Positions 48,203 through 57,557 of a stretch of 64,000 bases of DNA are shown one piece after another; position 1 is the first letter of the stretch, and each line of letters starts with the position of its first letter. The stretch is from contig NZ_WJIE01000001.1 of NCBI RefSeq assembly GCF_009649845.1, forward strand, positions 1 through 64,000, read 5' to 3'. Position numbers and translations under genes: made by a program. The DNA is from Polyangium spumosum. GTDB taxonomy: Bacteria > Myxococcota_A > Polyangia > Polyangiales > Polyangiaceae. A model generated the notes under the pieces. That model was given only the letters and a program-made list of their open reading frames with translations, was not told the origin of the DNA and searched no databases.

Positions 48203-50695
48203 ATGGCGCGCGCCCTCTCCCGACGCTCTTGCTTGCTCGTCCTGACCCTCGGAGGTCTCGCGGCCGGATGTGGGCCTGCTCCGACGAGACCCTCCGACCC
48301 CGCGACCGCCTCGCCGCGCCCGTCGAGCCTGCCTGTCGCGGCGCCTCCGACAGCGTCGGCGTCTCCGCCCGCGACCCGCGCTTGCCCCGGCGCCCTCGCG
48401 ACCGCGACGCCCGATCTCGGCTGGTTCCCGCTCGGCGCCTCCGCGCCCTCGTCCTCCGCCGCACCCGCGCCGAGCCCTGGCGTCGTCTCTCCGTCGACGG
48501 GGGGTTTTCCGAGCGCCGTCTACGACGCCGAGGGGCGGCTCGTCGTCGCCTGGACGGAGGCGCCCGGCGTGCGCCTGCGCAGATTCGAAGGAGGGCGCTT
48601 CCAGGACTTGCCGCCCATCACGACGCGGACCGTCGATGGATTCGCCGCGCCCATGGTCACGCGGGATTCGGCGGGGCGGGTGCTCGTGTATTTCCTCGAA
48701 GACACGCGCCCGCGCGTCTTCCGCGTCGAAGCGAACAACGTGGTCGATCTCTCGCCGAAATCGCCGCCGCCTGCGCGGTTCTTCGGCGTTCGCGGGATCC
48801 CGCGGATCGTCACATGCCTCGCCATGATCGTCCCCGTCGCCCCGAGCCGCCTCGTCGTGGACGGCGAGGGCCGGCCGCTCGTCGGCTGGGCGGAGGCGGG
48901 TCCCCATTCGATGCGGGCCGTCGTGCACCGATGGACCGGCTCCGCGTGGACGACGTTGTCGATCCCCGACATCGGGCCGATTGATCATTGCGCGCCCAAC
49001 GCCAAGACCATCACCCTGGCGGCGGATCCCAAGGGCCAGCCCTACGTCGCGTTCCGCAAGGACGACGCGATCACCGTCATGGCCTGGAATGGCAGCGGTT
49101 TCCGCCAGGAGTCCAGGCGCGTGCCCGATCGCGACGCGGCCACCACGAGCGAGCCGTGGATCACGTTCGGCCCGAAAAACGTGCGCTGGAAGGCGTGGAC
49201 CGAGCGGGTCCGCGAGGGCGGCAAGCTGCGCGAGCACGTGCAGGTCGTCCGCAGCGACGCGAAGGGCTCGCGGGTGCTGAAGCAGCCGGCGGGTCGGCCG
49301 CTGCGCGGGCAGATCGTCGCGTTCGGCGGCGGAGAACGTCCGCGGATCGCCGTGCTCGACACGAACGACGATCGAGCCGAGCTCCGGTTCGTGGCGTGGG
49401 ACGACGACGCGCCCGTGGAGCTCACGGGAGGCCCGGGCGCCGCGGACTTCACGTATGGCCGCCGCCACAGCTTTCCCTCGGCGGCCTTGCCCGAAGGCGC
49501 GGCGCCGCCCGCGGTCGTGTATCGCGGAGGCACGGAGATCGCCGCGCGGGTCTGGGAGGCGGGCGGGTATCGCGCGCCGGGAGGGGCTCCGGCGGCCAAG
49601 GACGGGCTCGGTCGAGGGGTGGCCGAGGGGATTCCGCCGGTGATCGCGATGCGTGGGGGCAGGGTCGCCGTCGCGTGGCTCATGCCCGGCGCGTTTCCGA
49701 CGATCATCACGCGTCGGTGGACGGGTTGCCGCTGGGAGACGGCGCCCGCGCTCCCCGTGCTGGAGGCGGGGCGGCCGGGGCCCGGGCTCCGTCCGGCGAT
49801 CTCGATCGACGCCGAGGGGAGGGTGCTCCTGGTGTATTCGACCGGCGGCGCGGGGGCGATGGTGGTGACGCGCTGGGCAGGCGCCTCGTGGGAGCTCTGG
49901 CACGTGCCCCGCGAAGGGTCGGCGCCGGCCGGACCTCGTTCGCCGACGGCGCTCGCCTTCGGCGTCGAGGTGGACGCAGCGGGGACGCCCGTCGTCGCCT
50001 GGGCCGACCGCACGCGCCAGGCGCTCGGCCTCTCGCGCCACCTCGGGCAGGGGTACGGGCAAGGCTTTCGGCTGATCTCATCGGATCCCGCGCCCATCTC
50101 CATCACGCCGGCGATGACCACGGACGACGCGGGCCGGCCCGTCGTCGCCATGCTCGACCTGAAGCCTCACAGCGGTTTCGTCGGGTACACGCGGCGCCTC
50201 GACGGCGATCGATTCGTGGAGGTGCCGCCCTGGACCAGCGCCCCCATGCCGAACAACGGCTTCCCGCCCGAGCATTTCGACCTCGCGGCCGGCCCCGACG
50301 GCGCGCTCGCCCTCGCGTTCCGGTGGAGCTCGGTCGACGCGCCCTACGTGGCCCTGTGGAATGGTTCCTCCTGGAATACCATTTCCTCACCCGGCACCAC
50401 CGCCGCGCCCGGAGACGCGCCGGGGCCGGGGGGCAGCCCTGCGATCACCTTCGACGAGGCGGGCGGGCTTCGCGTCGCGTATGCCGATCGTGCTTCGGGC
50501 GAGGTCCTCGTGAAGCGGTTCGTCGGGGGAGCCTGGGCCCAGGACGAGCCGGGCGGGACGCCAAACGACTCGGTCTCGCGGAGCGAGGCCGCTTCGGTGG
50601 ATCCGGTCATCGCCTCGTCGGGTGGCGCCGTCTGCGTGGCCTGGACCGAACGGGCAGGGGACGACGGGCGCGTGCTCTTGCGCTGCCGGAAGTAG
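48203..50695 (+). CDS. Large lipoprotein with beta-propeller-like repeats
   Basis: This 830-residue protein has a lipoprotein signal (LLVLTLGGLAAGC, lipobox AAGC), an Ala/Pro/Ser linker and then repeating blade-like units, each with a 'W.g..W....' strand (TGSAWTTLSIPD, WAGASWELWHVPRE, NGSSWNTISSPG). Asp-Gly 'VDGEGRPLVGWAEA' and 'DDAGRPVVAM' lead-ins recur. It is an exported surface protein of unknown role. I chose ATG 48203 because the signal begins there. Confidence 0.78.
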   Translation: MARALSRRSCLLVLTLGGLAAGCGPAPTRPSDPATASPRPSSLPVAAPPTASASPPATRACPGALATATPDLGWFPLGASAPSSSAAPAPSPGVVSPSTGGFPSAVYDAEGRLVVAWTEAPGVRLRRFEGGRFQDLPPITTRTVDGFAAPMVTRDSAGRVLVYFLEDTRPRVFRVEANNVVDLSPKSPPPARFFGVRGIPRIVTCLAMIVPVAPSRLVVDGEGRPLVGWAEAGPHSMRAVVHRWTGSAWTTLSIPDIGPIDHCAPNAKTITLAADPKGQPYVAFRKDDAITVMAWNGSGFRQESRRVPDRDAATTSEPWITFGPKNVRWKAWTERVREGGKLREHVQVVRSDAKGSRVLKQPAGRPLRGQIVAFGGGERPRIAVLDTNDDRAELRFVAWDDDAPVELTGGPGAADFTYGRRHSFPSAALPEGAAPPAVVYRGGTEIAARVWEAGGYRAPGGAPAAKDGLGRGVAEGIPPVIAMRGGRVAVAWLMPGAFPTIITRRWTGCRWETAPALPVLEAGRPGPGLRPAISIDAEGRVLLVYSTGGAGAMVVTRWAGASWELWHVPREGSAPAGPRSPTALAFGVEVDAAGTPVVAWADRTRQALGLSRHLGQGYGQGFRLISSDPAPISITPAMTTDDAGRPVVAMLDLKPHSGFVGYTRRLDGDRFVEVPPWTSAPMPNNGFPPEHFDLAAGPDGALALAFRWSSVDAPYVALWNGSSWNTISSPGTTAAPGDAPGPGGSPAITFDEAGGLRVAYADRASGEVLVKRFVGGAWAQDEPGGTPNDSVSRSEAASVDPVIASSGGAVCVAWTERAGDDGRVLLRCRK

Positions 50696-50734
50696 CCCTT
50701 CGACCTCACGCGTCTGCTACCATCCCGCACCGCG

Positions 50735-51211
50735 ATGGCCCCCGCACGAGATTGTCCTTGTTGTTCTGGTCTGCAATACGCGCGCTGCTGTGCGCCCTAC
50801 CACCGCGGCGAGCGTGAGGCGCCCACCGCGGAGGCGCTCATGCGCTCGCGATTCTCGGCGTATGCGCGCAAGGAGTCGGCGTACGTGTTTCGCACGCTCC
50901 ACCCCGAGCACGAGGACAAGAAGCGGCCCGAGGCCAAGGTGCTGCGCGAGATCCGCGACGCGACCTCCACGCTCAAGTTCATGCGCCTCGACGTCCTCGA
51001 TCGCGACGGCCCGGACGAGGCCGGCGTCTGGCACGTGCTCTTCCACGCGCGCGTCTTCGAGAAAGGGAAAAACCGCTCCTTTATCGAGCTCAGCGAATTC
51101 GCGCACGACGGCGTGGGCATCCGGTATCGCAGCGGCAAGCAGATGCCCGCGGCGTACGTCACCGATCCTGCCGGCCTCACCATTGCGGCCTTCCGGGCGA
51201 TGGACCCTTGA
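50735..51211 (+). CDS. YchJ-family (UPF0225) SEC-C protein
   Basis: This 158-residue protein has an N-terminal SEC-C-like zinc motif (CPCCSGLQYARCCAPYH). The YchJ core follows, with TAEALMRSRFSAYARKESAY and a cystatin-like fold including WHVLFHARVFEKGKNRSFIE. The family function is unknown, possibly nucleic-acid related. Confidence 0.88.
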   Translation: MAPARDCPCCSGLQYARCCAPYHRGEREAPTAEALMRSRFSAYARKESAYVFRTLHPEHEDKKRPEAKVLREIRDATSTLKFMRLDVLDRDGPDEAGVWHVLFHARVFEKGKNRSFIELSEFAHDGVGIRYRSGKQMPAAYVTDPAGLTIAAFRAMDP

Positions 51212-51321
51212 CGGGTCGGGCTCGCGCGGCCGTTCCTGCTGAAGCTGCCCGACGGCGCGGGTTTTGCGGAAGCTCCGCTGAAATTGGACGACGTGACGCC
51301 CTCGGGTAGAGTGCGCCCTGG

Positions 51322-52245
51322 ATGACCCCTGCCACGCGACAGCGCCTCGCGACCATCCTCGAGCGGGAGCTCGACGCCACCTCGGTCCAGATCGTCCCGA
51401 GCGGCGCCGATCCCGGCCCCGACGGGGACGGCACCACGCTCCGCTGGGACCTCGGCCGCGGGCGCCAGCTCGTCCTCCGTTTCGCCGGGCCGATCCTGGA
51501 CCGCGCCGACAAGGAGGCGCGGCTCGCGACGCTCATCGAGTCCTTCGCCGACCTCTTCGGCGAGGTCGCCGCCGAGGTCCCGCTCGCCCGCCCCGAGCCG
51601 GCCGCGGCCTTGCGGGCCGAGCTCTCGGCGCTCTCGGGCCGGGCGGGCGCCCTCGCGGCCCTGGTCATCGACGCGCGCTCACCCGTCGTCTGGGGCTCCT
51701 CCGAGGCCCCCACGGGCACGGACGACCCCGCGGCGGAGGCGCGTGTCAAGGACGTGTTCCGTCGCGCGCGGGCCGCCGGCATCTCCTGGGCCGAGCTCGT
51801 GCGCCGGCCGGGGGATCTCCCGCTGCCCTCCGAACGCAAGGGCCCGGAGGAGACGCCGGGGCGCGGCTTGCGCCTCGTGCCTCCCGTGGACGAGCTCGCG
51901 CCGCTCCCGACCGAGGATCGCGAGGAGATCGGCCGTCGCGTGCAGCTCACGCGTTCGGCGATCATGCGTGTCCGGAAGAACCCCACGCTCTCCGAGCTCC
52001 ATCGAGGCGAGCATCTGCACGAGGCGGTGCTGGAGGAGGGGCTCGGGTATCTGGCGCGCTCGTTCGCGACGATCTACGTGCTCCTGCTCGTTTACCCGGG
52101 CCCGTTCGACGAGCTCGGCGCCGAGCGGGCGGTGACGCGGGCGCTGCCGGCGATCGAGCGGCTCGTCGTGGCCTTGCCGCCGGACGACGCGCCGACGAAC
52201 GGCAAAGGGGCGGTCGTGGCGCTGCGGCCCCGACGCCGCAAGTGA
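51322..52245 (+). CDS. Unrecognised soluble protein
   Basis: This 307-residue protein has an N-terminal part with TSVQIVPSGADPGPDGDGTT and a middle resembling a small GAF or roadblock-like sensor (GALAALVIDARSPVVWGSSE). The C-terminal half repeats the same style (ATIYVLLLVYPGPFDELGAE). Two related halves may form a dimeric sensor. No catalytic motif was seen. It is convergent with a TPR lipoprotein gene. Confidence 0.6.
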   Translation: MTPATRQRLATILERELDATSVQIVPSGADPGPDGDGTTLRWDLGRGRQLVLRFAGPILDRADKEARLATLIESFADLFGEVAAEVPLARPEPAAALRAELSALSGRAGALAALVIDARSPVVWGSSEAPTGTDDPAAEARVKDVFRRARAAGISWAELVRRPGDLPLPSERKGPEETPGRGLRLVPPVDELAPLPTEDREEIGRRVQLTRSAIMRVRKNPTLSELHRGEHLHEAVLEEGLGYLARSFATIYVLLLVYPGPFDELGAERAVTRALPAIERLVVALPPDDAPTNGKGAVVALRPRRRK

Positions 52246-52248
52246 CGC

Positions 52249-53520
52249 CTACAACGCGTGTGATCCGACCAGCCTCGCCACCGCGGCAGGCGGCTTGCCC
52301 CCGGCCACGCTCACCTCCGCCTTGCCGTCCTCGAGCTTCACCTCGAGCGACCAGCCCTCCTTGAGGGGCAACCCCTTCGTCATGAGCTTGCGTGTCTCGG
52401 CGTCGGGGGTGAACCCCTCGAGCTGCATGCGATCCCGCACGTACGAGCGCTCGACGGGCACCGTGAGCGGGCATTTCCACTCCGTCACCTTGCCTTGCGG
52501 CGGCACGCAGAGCGTCACGGTCCGGACCGTCTCCTCCTCGTATTCGTCGATCCCCATGTCCGAGTCGTGCCGATCGTGCCGCGCCTCGATCCAGAGCACC
52601 GGCGTCTTCCCGGCCGTCTTTTCGGTCACCGTCGGGATCGAGAGCTCCTCGTAAATGCCAAATGCCCCCGGGTTGTGCGTCGATCCGATCCGCCCGATCG
52701 GCGAGAAGCCCTTCTCGCCCTTCGCGACGAGGATCCAGTCCGTCCGAAATGTCCCCGTTTGCGCCTCGAGCAGGGTGAGCTCCGGTCGGGGCAACTTCGG
52801 CTCCTTCACCGGCTCGCACGACCGCCCCCCCATGACCACCTCGCCCGGCTCGGGCTTCGTGAGGCACGTGCAGACGTCGGCGATCTTCACCGCCGGCGTC
52901 TGGCAGGGCAGGGGCTCCTGCGCCGGGGGCGCGGGCGCCTTCTCTTTTTTCGCGAGCTCCGCGAGCCGCTTCTCCACCGTCTCGTTCGGCCGGAGCGCGA
53001 CGGATTTTCGATAATGGTCGAGCGCGGTCTTCGGATCCTTGCGCTCCTCCGCGACGCGGCCGAGGTTGTAATGCGCCATTCCCTGGATCTTGGGGCTCGT
53101 CGTGCGACGAAGGGCCTCCTCGCACGACTTCTTCGCCCGCTCGAGCTCCCCGGCCTTGAACGCGGCCCAGCAGAGCTCCGTCAGCGCGGGCGCGTCCCCC
53201 GGCACGACCACGAGCGCCTTTTCGAACTCCTTGATCGCCTCGGGCCATTGCAACTTCCCCGCGAGGATGCGCCCCTCCGTGAGGGCTTTGCGGTACGCGC
53301 GCATCTTCTCGGGGCTCGGCGCCTCGCGGGTCTTCGGGCGCTTCGGCCGGGGCAGCGCCGCCGCGGGGGCCGAGCCGGTGGGCGCCGCGGAGGCCGTCGC
53401 CGCCGCCGTGGGGGCCGGGGCAGCGGCCGTGGGCGCGGGCGGCGAGGTCCCGCCTCCGTCCTTGCAAGCCACGAGCGAGACGAGGGCGGCGAGGGGAATC
53501 GAGGCGCGTATCGAGAGCAT
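52249..53520 (-). CDS. TPR-containing lipoprotein
   Basis: This 423-residue protein has a lipoprotein signal (ASIPLAALVSLVAC), a low-complexity Ala/Pro/Thr linker and TPR-like repeats at about 85-190 (GKLQWPEAIKEFEKALVVVP, AHYNLGRVAEERKDPKTALD). The C-terminal beta domain has several cysteines (CTCLTKPEPGEVVMGGRSCE). It is anchored in the envelope; partner unknown. Confidence 0.8.
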   Translation of the reverse strand: MLSIRASIPLAALVSLVACKDGGGTSPPAPTAAAPAPTAAATASAAPTGSAPAAALPRPKRPKTREAPSPEKMRAYRKALTEGRILAGKLQWPEAIKEFEKALVVVPGDAPALTELCWAAFKAGELERAKKSCEEALRRTTSPKIQGMAHYNLGRVAEERKDPKTALDHYRKSVALRPNETVEKRLAELAKKEKAPAPPAQEPLPCQTPAVKIADVCTCLTKPEPGEVVMGGRSCEPVKEPKLPRPELTLLEAQTGTFRTDWILVAKGEKGFSPIGRIGSTHNPGAFGIYEELSIPTVTEKTAGKTPVLWIEARHDRHDSDMGIDEYEEETVRTVTLCVPPQGKVTEWKCPLTVPVERSYVRDRMQLEGFTPDAETRKLMTKGLPLKEGWSLEVKLEDGKAEVSVAGGKPPAAVARLVGSHAL

Positions 53521-53601
53521 CGCCGGCCAAAAAACAACAGCCTGCGCGCCCCGTCAAGGCTCGGCGTACACTGCGGCAGGACCTCTCGCCCCGGAGCCCG
53601 C

Positions 53602-55161
53602 ATGTCCCCCCGAATCCCGCTTGCTTTTCCGACGCTCCCCCTGCTCGCCGCGCTCCTCGCGCCGCCGCTCGCCCGCGCCGCGCCTCCGCCCTCGGAGGTC
53701 ACCTTCCTCGACGGCGGCCGCCCCGTCACCGCCGAGCGCCTCGGCGCGCCGGCCCTCGATGCCCGCGGCAGGGCCCTCACGCCCATCCGCCTCCGCCACG
53801 GCGCACGATCCTTCCGCGCCTCGATCGACCCCACCGCCGTCGTCCGCCTCGATCCGGGCGGCGAGGCGGCCCTCGCTCGCCGCGGCTTGCGCCTCGTCGA
53901 GCCGCTCATGCCCTCGATCGGCCTCTGGCTCGTGGAGGACGCGGAAGGCCACGACGACGGCCTCGCCCTCGCCGCCCGCCTCGCGAGCCCCGAGGCGCGC
54001 GCCGAAGGCGTGCGCGACGCCGTGCCGAACCTCTACGTCCACATGGAGCGCCGGGGCGAGCCGTTCATCCCCGACGACCCTCGTTTTTCGGGGCAATGGT
54101 ATTTCGACGAGGCCCGCATGCGCATGACCGAGGCCTGGGGCCTCACGCAGGGTGATCCCGGCACGACGGTCGTCGTCATCGACAGCGGCTGCGATTTCAC
54201 GCACCCCGACCTCCAGGGCAAGCTCGATCCGGGCCTCGACGTGGTCGACGGCGACGACGACGCGAGTTACGACCCGGCCTTCTCGGGCGCCGAGCACGGC
54301 ACCGCGTGCGCGGGCATCATCGGCGCGGCCACGAACAACGGCGTGGGCATCGCCGGCGCCTGCCCCGAATGCCGCCTGCGTTGCGTCCGCATGCTTTCCG
54401 ACGAGGCCGCGCCCCTCTCGGCGCCCATCAAGGCCTTCGATTTCGCGCTGCAGACGGGCGCCGCCGTGGTCTCGAATAGCTGGGGGTACGTCGATCCCAT
54501 CCCGGTCCCGGCGACGCTGCGCGACGCGATCGACCACGTCTTCGATAGCGGCCGCGGCGGCAAAGGCGCCGTCGTGGTCTTCGCCGCCGGCAACGACGAC
54601 CGCGAGCTCGGCCCGGAGGAGCTCAATGCGGTGCGCGGCGTGTTGACGATCGGCGCGATCAACCAGTTCGACGACAAGACGTTTTTCACGAACTACGGCG
54701 CCTCGCTCGACCTCGTCGCGCCCATCGGCACGTTGACGACCGACATCGTGGGGCCGGGCGGGCTCGATCCGAGCGATTACACGACCAACTTCGGAGGCAC
54801 GTCCTCCGCGTGCCCCGTCGCCGCCGGCGTGGCCGCGCTGGTCGCGAGCGCCGCGCCGGAAAAGACCTCGGCCGAGATCGTCGATCTGCTCGTCGCGACC
54901 GCGAGGCCCGCGCCCTACGCGTCGCCCGACGAGGCGGGGCACGACGTCGTGTTCGGCCACGGCATCGTGGACCCGGTCGCGGCGCTGACGGAGGCGCTCG
55001 GCGGCCTGGAACCGGCGCCGAATCCGCCGGATCCTTCCGCCGAGGAAGACGCCGGCTGCGCGTGCCGCGCAGGCCAGGCGAGCACGCCTCCATCAATGTC
55101 GAATCTCTTTTACGGGGTATTGCTCGCCGGCCTCGTCTTGCGGCGCCGCGCCCGACGTTGA
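53602..55161 (+). CDS. Secreted subtilisin-like serine protease (S8), MYXO-CTERM type
   Basis: This 519-residue protein has a signal peptide (LPLLAALLAPPLARA), a propeptide-like region to about 150 and then the peptidase S8 core. The catalytic triad is Asp194 in VVVIDSGCDFTHPD, His232 in AEHGTACAGII and Ser401 in FGGTSSACPVAAG. The end has a Cys pair (AGCACRAG), a short membrane helix and an Arg tail (VLRRRARR), the MYXO-CTERM sorting layout. It is convergent with, and overlaps by 52 bp, a metalloprotease gene. Confidence 0.9.
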   Translation: MSPRIPLAFPTLPLLAALLAPPLARAAPPPSEVTFLDGGRPVTAERLGAPALDARGRALTPIRLRHGARSFRASIDPTAVVRLDPGGEAALARRGLRLVEPLMPSIGLWLVEDAEGHDDGLALAARLASPEARAEGVRDAVPNLYVHMERRGEPFIPDDPRFSGQWYFDEARMRMTEAWGLTQGDPGTTVVVIDSGCDFTHPDLQGKLDPGLDVVDGDDDASYDPAFSGAEHGTACAGIIGAATNNGVGIAGACPECRLRCVRMLSDEAAPLSAPIKAFDFALQTGAAVVSNSWGYVDPIPVPATLRDAIDHVFDSGRGGKGAVVVFAAGNDDRELGPEELNAVRGVLTIGAINQFDDKTFFTNYGASLDLVAPIGTLTTDIVGPGGLDPSDYTTNFGGTSSACPVAAGVAALVASAAPEKTSAEIVDLLVATARPAPYASPDEAGHDVVFGHGIVDPVAALTEALGGLEPAPNPPDPSAEEDAGCACRAGQASTPPSMSNLFYGVLLAGLVLRRRARR

Positions 55162-56696
55162 CCGAAGAACACGAGGGCCGCGCATACCAGGAGGCCGGGG
55201 CCCGCCGGGGCAGGCGCGTGGCTGCAGCCGCAGCCGCCGGGCTCGCTGCTTCCGCCGCCGCTTCCGCCGCTTCCGCCGCTTCCGCCGCCGCTGCCGCCGC
55301 CGCCGCCGCTCCCGCTTCCGGCCTCTTGCACGGCGGCCTTGCAGGCGTCGACCTCCTCGGGGCTCCCGATGCAAAGGGTGGGCTTGCGGGAGTTGCCCGA
55401 TTGCGACGTATTCACCACGGCGACCACGAGCTCATCGGCGCTCGAGGTATCGATGGCATCGACGGCGCTCACGTCGCTCGCCCGTGTCACCGGCCCGATC
55501 GTCGTCCCCGTCCGGGTCGTGACGAGCAGCTCGAGATCCTCGACCTCCGCCGCGGTCTCCTCCGGCGTGACGAGCGCCGCCGTCATCTGTCCACGCCCGC
55601 CCGTCCCGACCCGATAATATTGTGTCGACGCGTAAAACACCCGCAGCACGTCCGTATACGGCGCTGCGACGCCCTCCAGCTTCACGGGCGCATACTTCGC
55701 GCCGTTCGTGTATCCGCGCGCCGCGTCGGCGCTCTGGGCCGTGAACAGGTTCCACGTGGCGAACTCCACGAACGCCTCCGGGAACGAGGCGCCCGCCGCC
55801 GCGGCGAGCGTCGGATCCAGCACGTCGAACCAGCCCGGATCGGCCACGCCCTCCGCGCCGTCCTCGGTCCTCTCGACGAGGGCGCGGACCGTGCCGTCGC
55901 CGTATCGCTCCTCCAGGAACTGGAAGAAGATCGCGCTGCCGTAGCTGAAGGGATCCACGGGGCCGGGCAGGGGCAGGTCGAGCGAGCGGTCCGTGTTGTC
56001 GAGGTAGCCGTCGATGAAGGCCTCGAAATCGGGCAGCGCCGCGTCGTAACTCTCCGTCGCCCAGACCGCCGTCCCCTCGTTGAAGACGCTCCCCTGGCCG
56101 TTGTCGTAGGCGGCCTGGACGGCATGAAAAAACTCGTGGCTGCCGAGGATGCGGTTCGCCACGAGCGTGGACGGGTAGCCGTAGCCCTTGTAATCGTTCT
56201 CCTGGACCATGTAGCCGGTGCATTGCTCCGGCTTGTCGGGCCCGCAGGTGTCGGTCTGGTAGACGCCGTCGCCGATCCCCGCGAAGTCGACGAGGTAAAC
56301 GTCGAACCGTCCGTCGCCCCCGTTGTCCGGCAGCCCCTCGTCGCTGCGCGGCGGCCGGAACCCGAGCCCCTCGTAATGGGCGAGGACCTCGTCGTAGACC
56401 GACGCCACCTGCTCCACGAAATCGGGCGTGCCCGAGCCCTCGGCGTCCTCCGCCGGCACGGCGTTCGGGCCGGAGCGCGTGAAATGCACGAGGAACTTCC
56501 CGCCGGGTGAAGAAAACGCCTCCACCACGTCGCCCGGCTCGAAGTTGAACTGCAGCCCGTTGCCCGGCGTATCCGGCCGGTCGAGCGGCGCGAGGGACGG
56601 CCCGTCCCATTCGAATGCCCCGGGCAGAGCGCCCTCCGGCCCGCACGCGGCGAGACCGGAGAGCGCGGCCATGGCGAGGAGGCGAGCCGCCCTCAC
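55110..56696 (-). CDS. Metalloprotease-like lipoprotein (MXAN_6640 type), MYXO-CTERM
   Basis: This protein has about 528 residues. The GTG start overlaps the stop of the upstream gene (GTGA) and leads into a lipobox (MAALSGLAAC). The zinc motif HEFFHAVQAAYD fits HExxH, with a downstream EGTAVWATE that could supply the third ligand. The body resembles MXAN_6640-type putative metalloproteases. The tail has a Gly/Ser linker, a CGC pair, a membrane helix and an RRARRR end. It sits on the cell surface. It is coupled to a HmuY-like lipoprotein. Confidence 0.82.
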   Translation of the reverse strand: MRAARLLAMAALSGLAACGPEGALPGAFEWDGPSLAPLDRPDTPGNGLQFNFEPGDVVEAFSSPGGKFLVHFTRSGPNAVPAEDAEGSGTPDFVEQVASVYDEVLAHYEGLGFRPPRSDEGLPDNGGDGRFDVYLVDFAGIGDGVYQTDTCGPDKPEQCTGYMVQENDYKGYGYPSTLVANRILGSHEFFHAVQAAYDNGQGSVFNEGTAVWATESYDAALPDFEAFIDGYLDNTDRSLDLPLPGPVDPFSYGSAIFFQFLEERYGDGTVRALVERTEDGAEGVADPGWFDVLDPTLAAAAGASFPEAFVEFATWNLFTAQSADAARGYTNGAKYAPVKLEGVAAPYTDVLRVFYASTQYYRVGTGGRGQMTAALVTPEETAAEVEDLELLVTTRTGTTIGPVTRASDVSAVDAIDTSSADELVVAVVNTSQSGNSRKPTLCIGSPEEVDACKAAVQEAGSGSGGGGGSGGGSGGSGGSGGGSSEPGGCGCSHAPAPAGPGLLVCAALVFFGQRRARRRKTRPASNTP

Positions 56697-57511
56697 GGCA
56701 GGAAGGCCCAGCGGAAGCGGACGTTCCCCGAACCCGTGCCCATCATCGGGATCGAGTCGGTCGTGTTGCATTGCTCCTGGACCGCGGGCTCGTAATACGA
56801 GTCGACGATGAGCTTCAAATGGCGCCCGTCGGCGAGGCGGACGACGAAGACGTTGCCGTTCATCTTCACGCACCCGCTATACGTCCAGAAATGCACCGCG
56901 ACCGCGGGCGAGCCCGGCAGGCCCGAGCCGTCCGGGATCATCTCGCAGGCCTCGGAGAAATACTCGTCGGTGCGGTACGGGAGGTTGTCGGGCGCGGCAT
57001 TCACGTCCTCGTACTTCGTGCCGTCCTGCATCCGCGTCGCGGCGACGCAGGAGGGGCCGGAGTTGCCGCTGTTGATGCGGATGGTGGAGCGACGGAAGGC
57101 GATGTCCCAGTCCATCGAGCCAATCGAGTCCTCGTCGGAGATCTCGACCTTCTCGAGCCCGTTCTCGGTGAACCGACCATAAACGTACGAATGGGGCATG
57201 GGCGCGCCGAAGCCACCCGCGGTCGCGTCGACGTGGACGCTGAAGCCCGCGCCGTCGGCCTCCTCCGTGATGAGGCCGGGGGCCGCCTCGCCCTGGAAGT
57301 TCATGCCCTGGATGACCTGATCCTCACAAGGGACCGCGGCCGGGTCGGTGCAAACGGCCATCATGCCGCCGCCGCCACCCGCGCCGCCGGAGCCTCCGGA
57401 GCCGCCGGAGCCGCCGGAGCCGCCAGGGCCGGTGGTCGCCGGATCCGACGAACACGCAGGGAAGAGCGCGAGGAGTGAGCCCAGGAGGGGAAGGACGAGA
57501 AAGGAACGCAT
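56693..57511 (-). CDS. HmuY-like lipoprotein
   Basis: This 272-residue protein has a lipoprotein signal (LLGSLLALFPAC) and a Gly/Ser linker. A beta-rich domain with the pattern SMDWDIAFRRSTIRINSGNS, as in HmuY-family proteins that bind haem or other ligands, follows. Later segments LADGRHLKLIVDSYYEP and GSGNVRFRWAF fit that family. It is the first gene of an operon with the metalloprotease. Confidence 0.75.
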   Translation of the reverse strand: MRSFLVLPLLGSLLALFPACSSDPATTGPGGSGGSGGSGGSGGAGGGGGMMAVCTDPAAVPCEDQVIQGMNFQGEAAPGLITEEADGAGFSVHVDATAGGFGAPMPHSYVYGRFTENGLEKVEISDEDSIGSMDWDIAFRRSTIRINSGNSGPSCVAATRMQDGTKYEDVNAAPDNLPYRTDEYFSEACEMIPDGSGLPGSPAVAVHFWTYSGCVKMNGNVFVVRLADGRHLKLIVDSYYEPAVQEQCNTTDSIPMMGTGSGNVRFRWAFLP

Positions 57512-57557
57512 GGAGCGTGATGCTACCACGGCCGCCCGGTTCGGCTAAGCTCCGCGC

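Noticed and set aside
48131-50062. 643-residue minus-strand frame opposite the propeller lipoprotein
   Set aside because: Product is charged low-complexity without domains; the plus-strand protein has a signal peptide and regular repeats.
52495-53601. Plus-strand N-terminal extension of the subtilisin (about 370 residues)
   Set aside because: It lies opposite the TPR lipoprotein gene and would put the signal peptide in the middle of the protein; the ATG at 53602 is correct.
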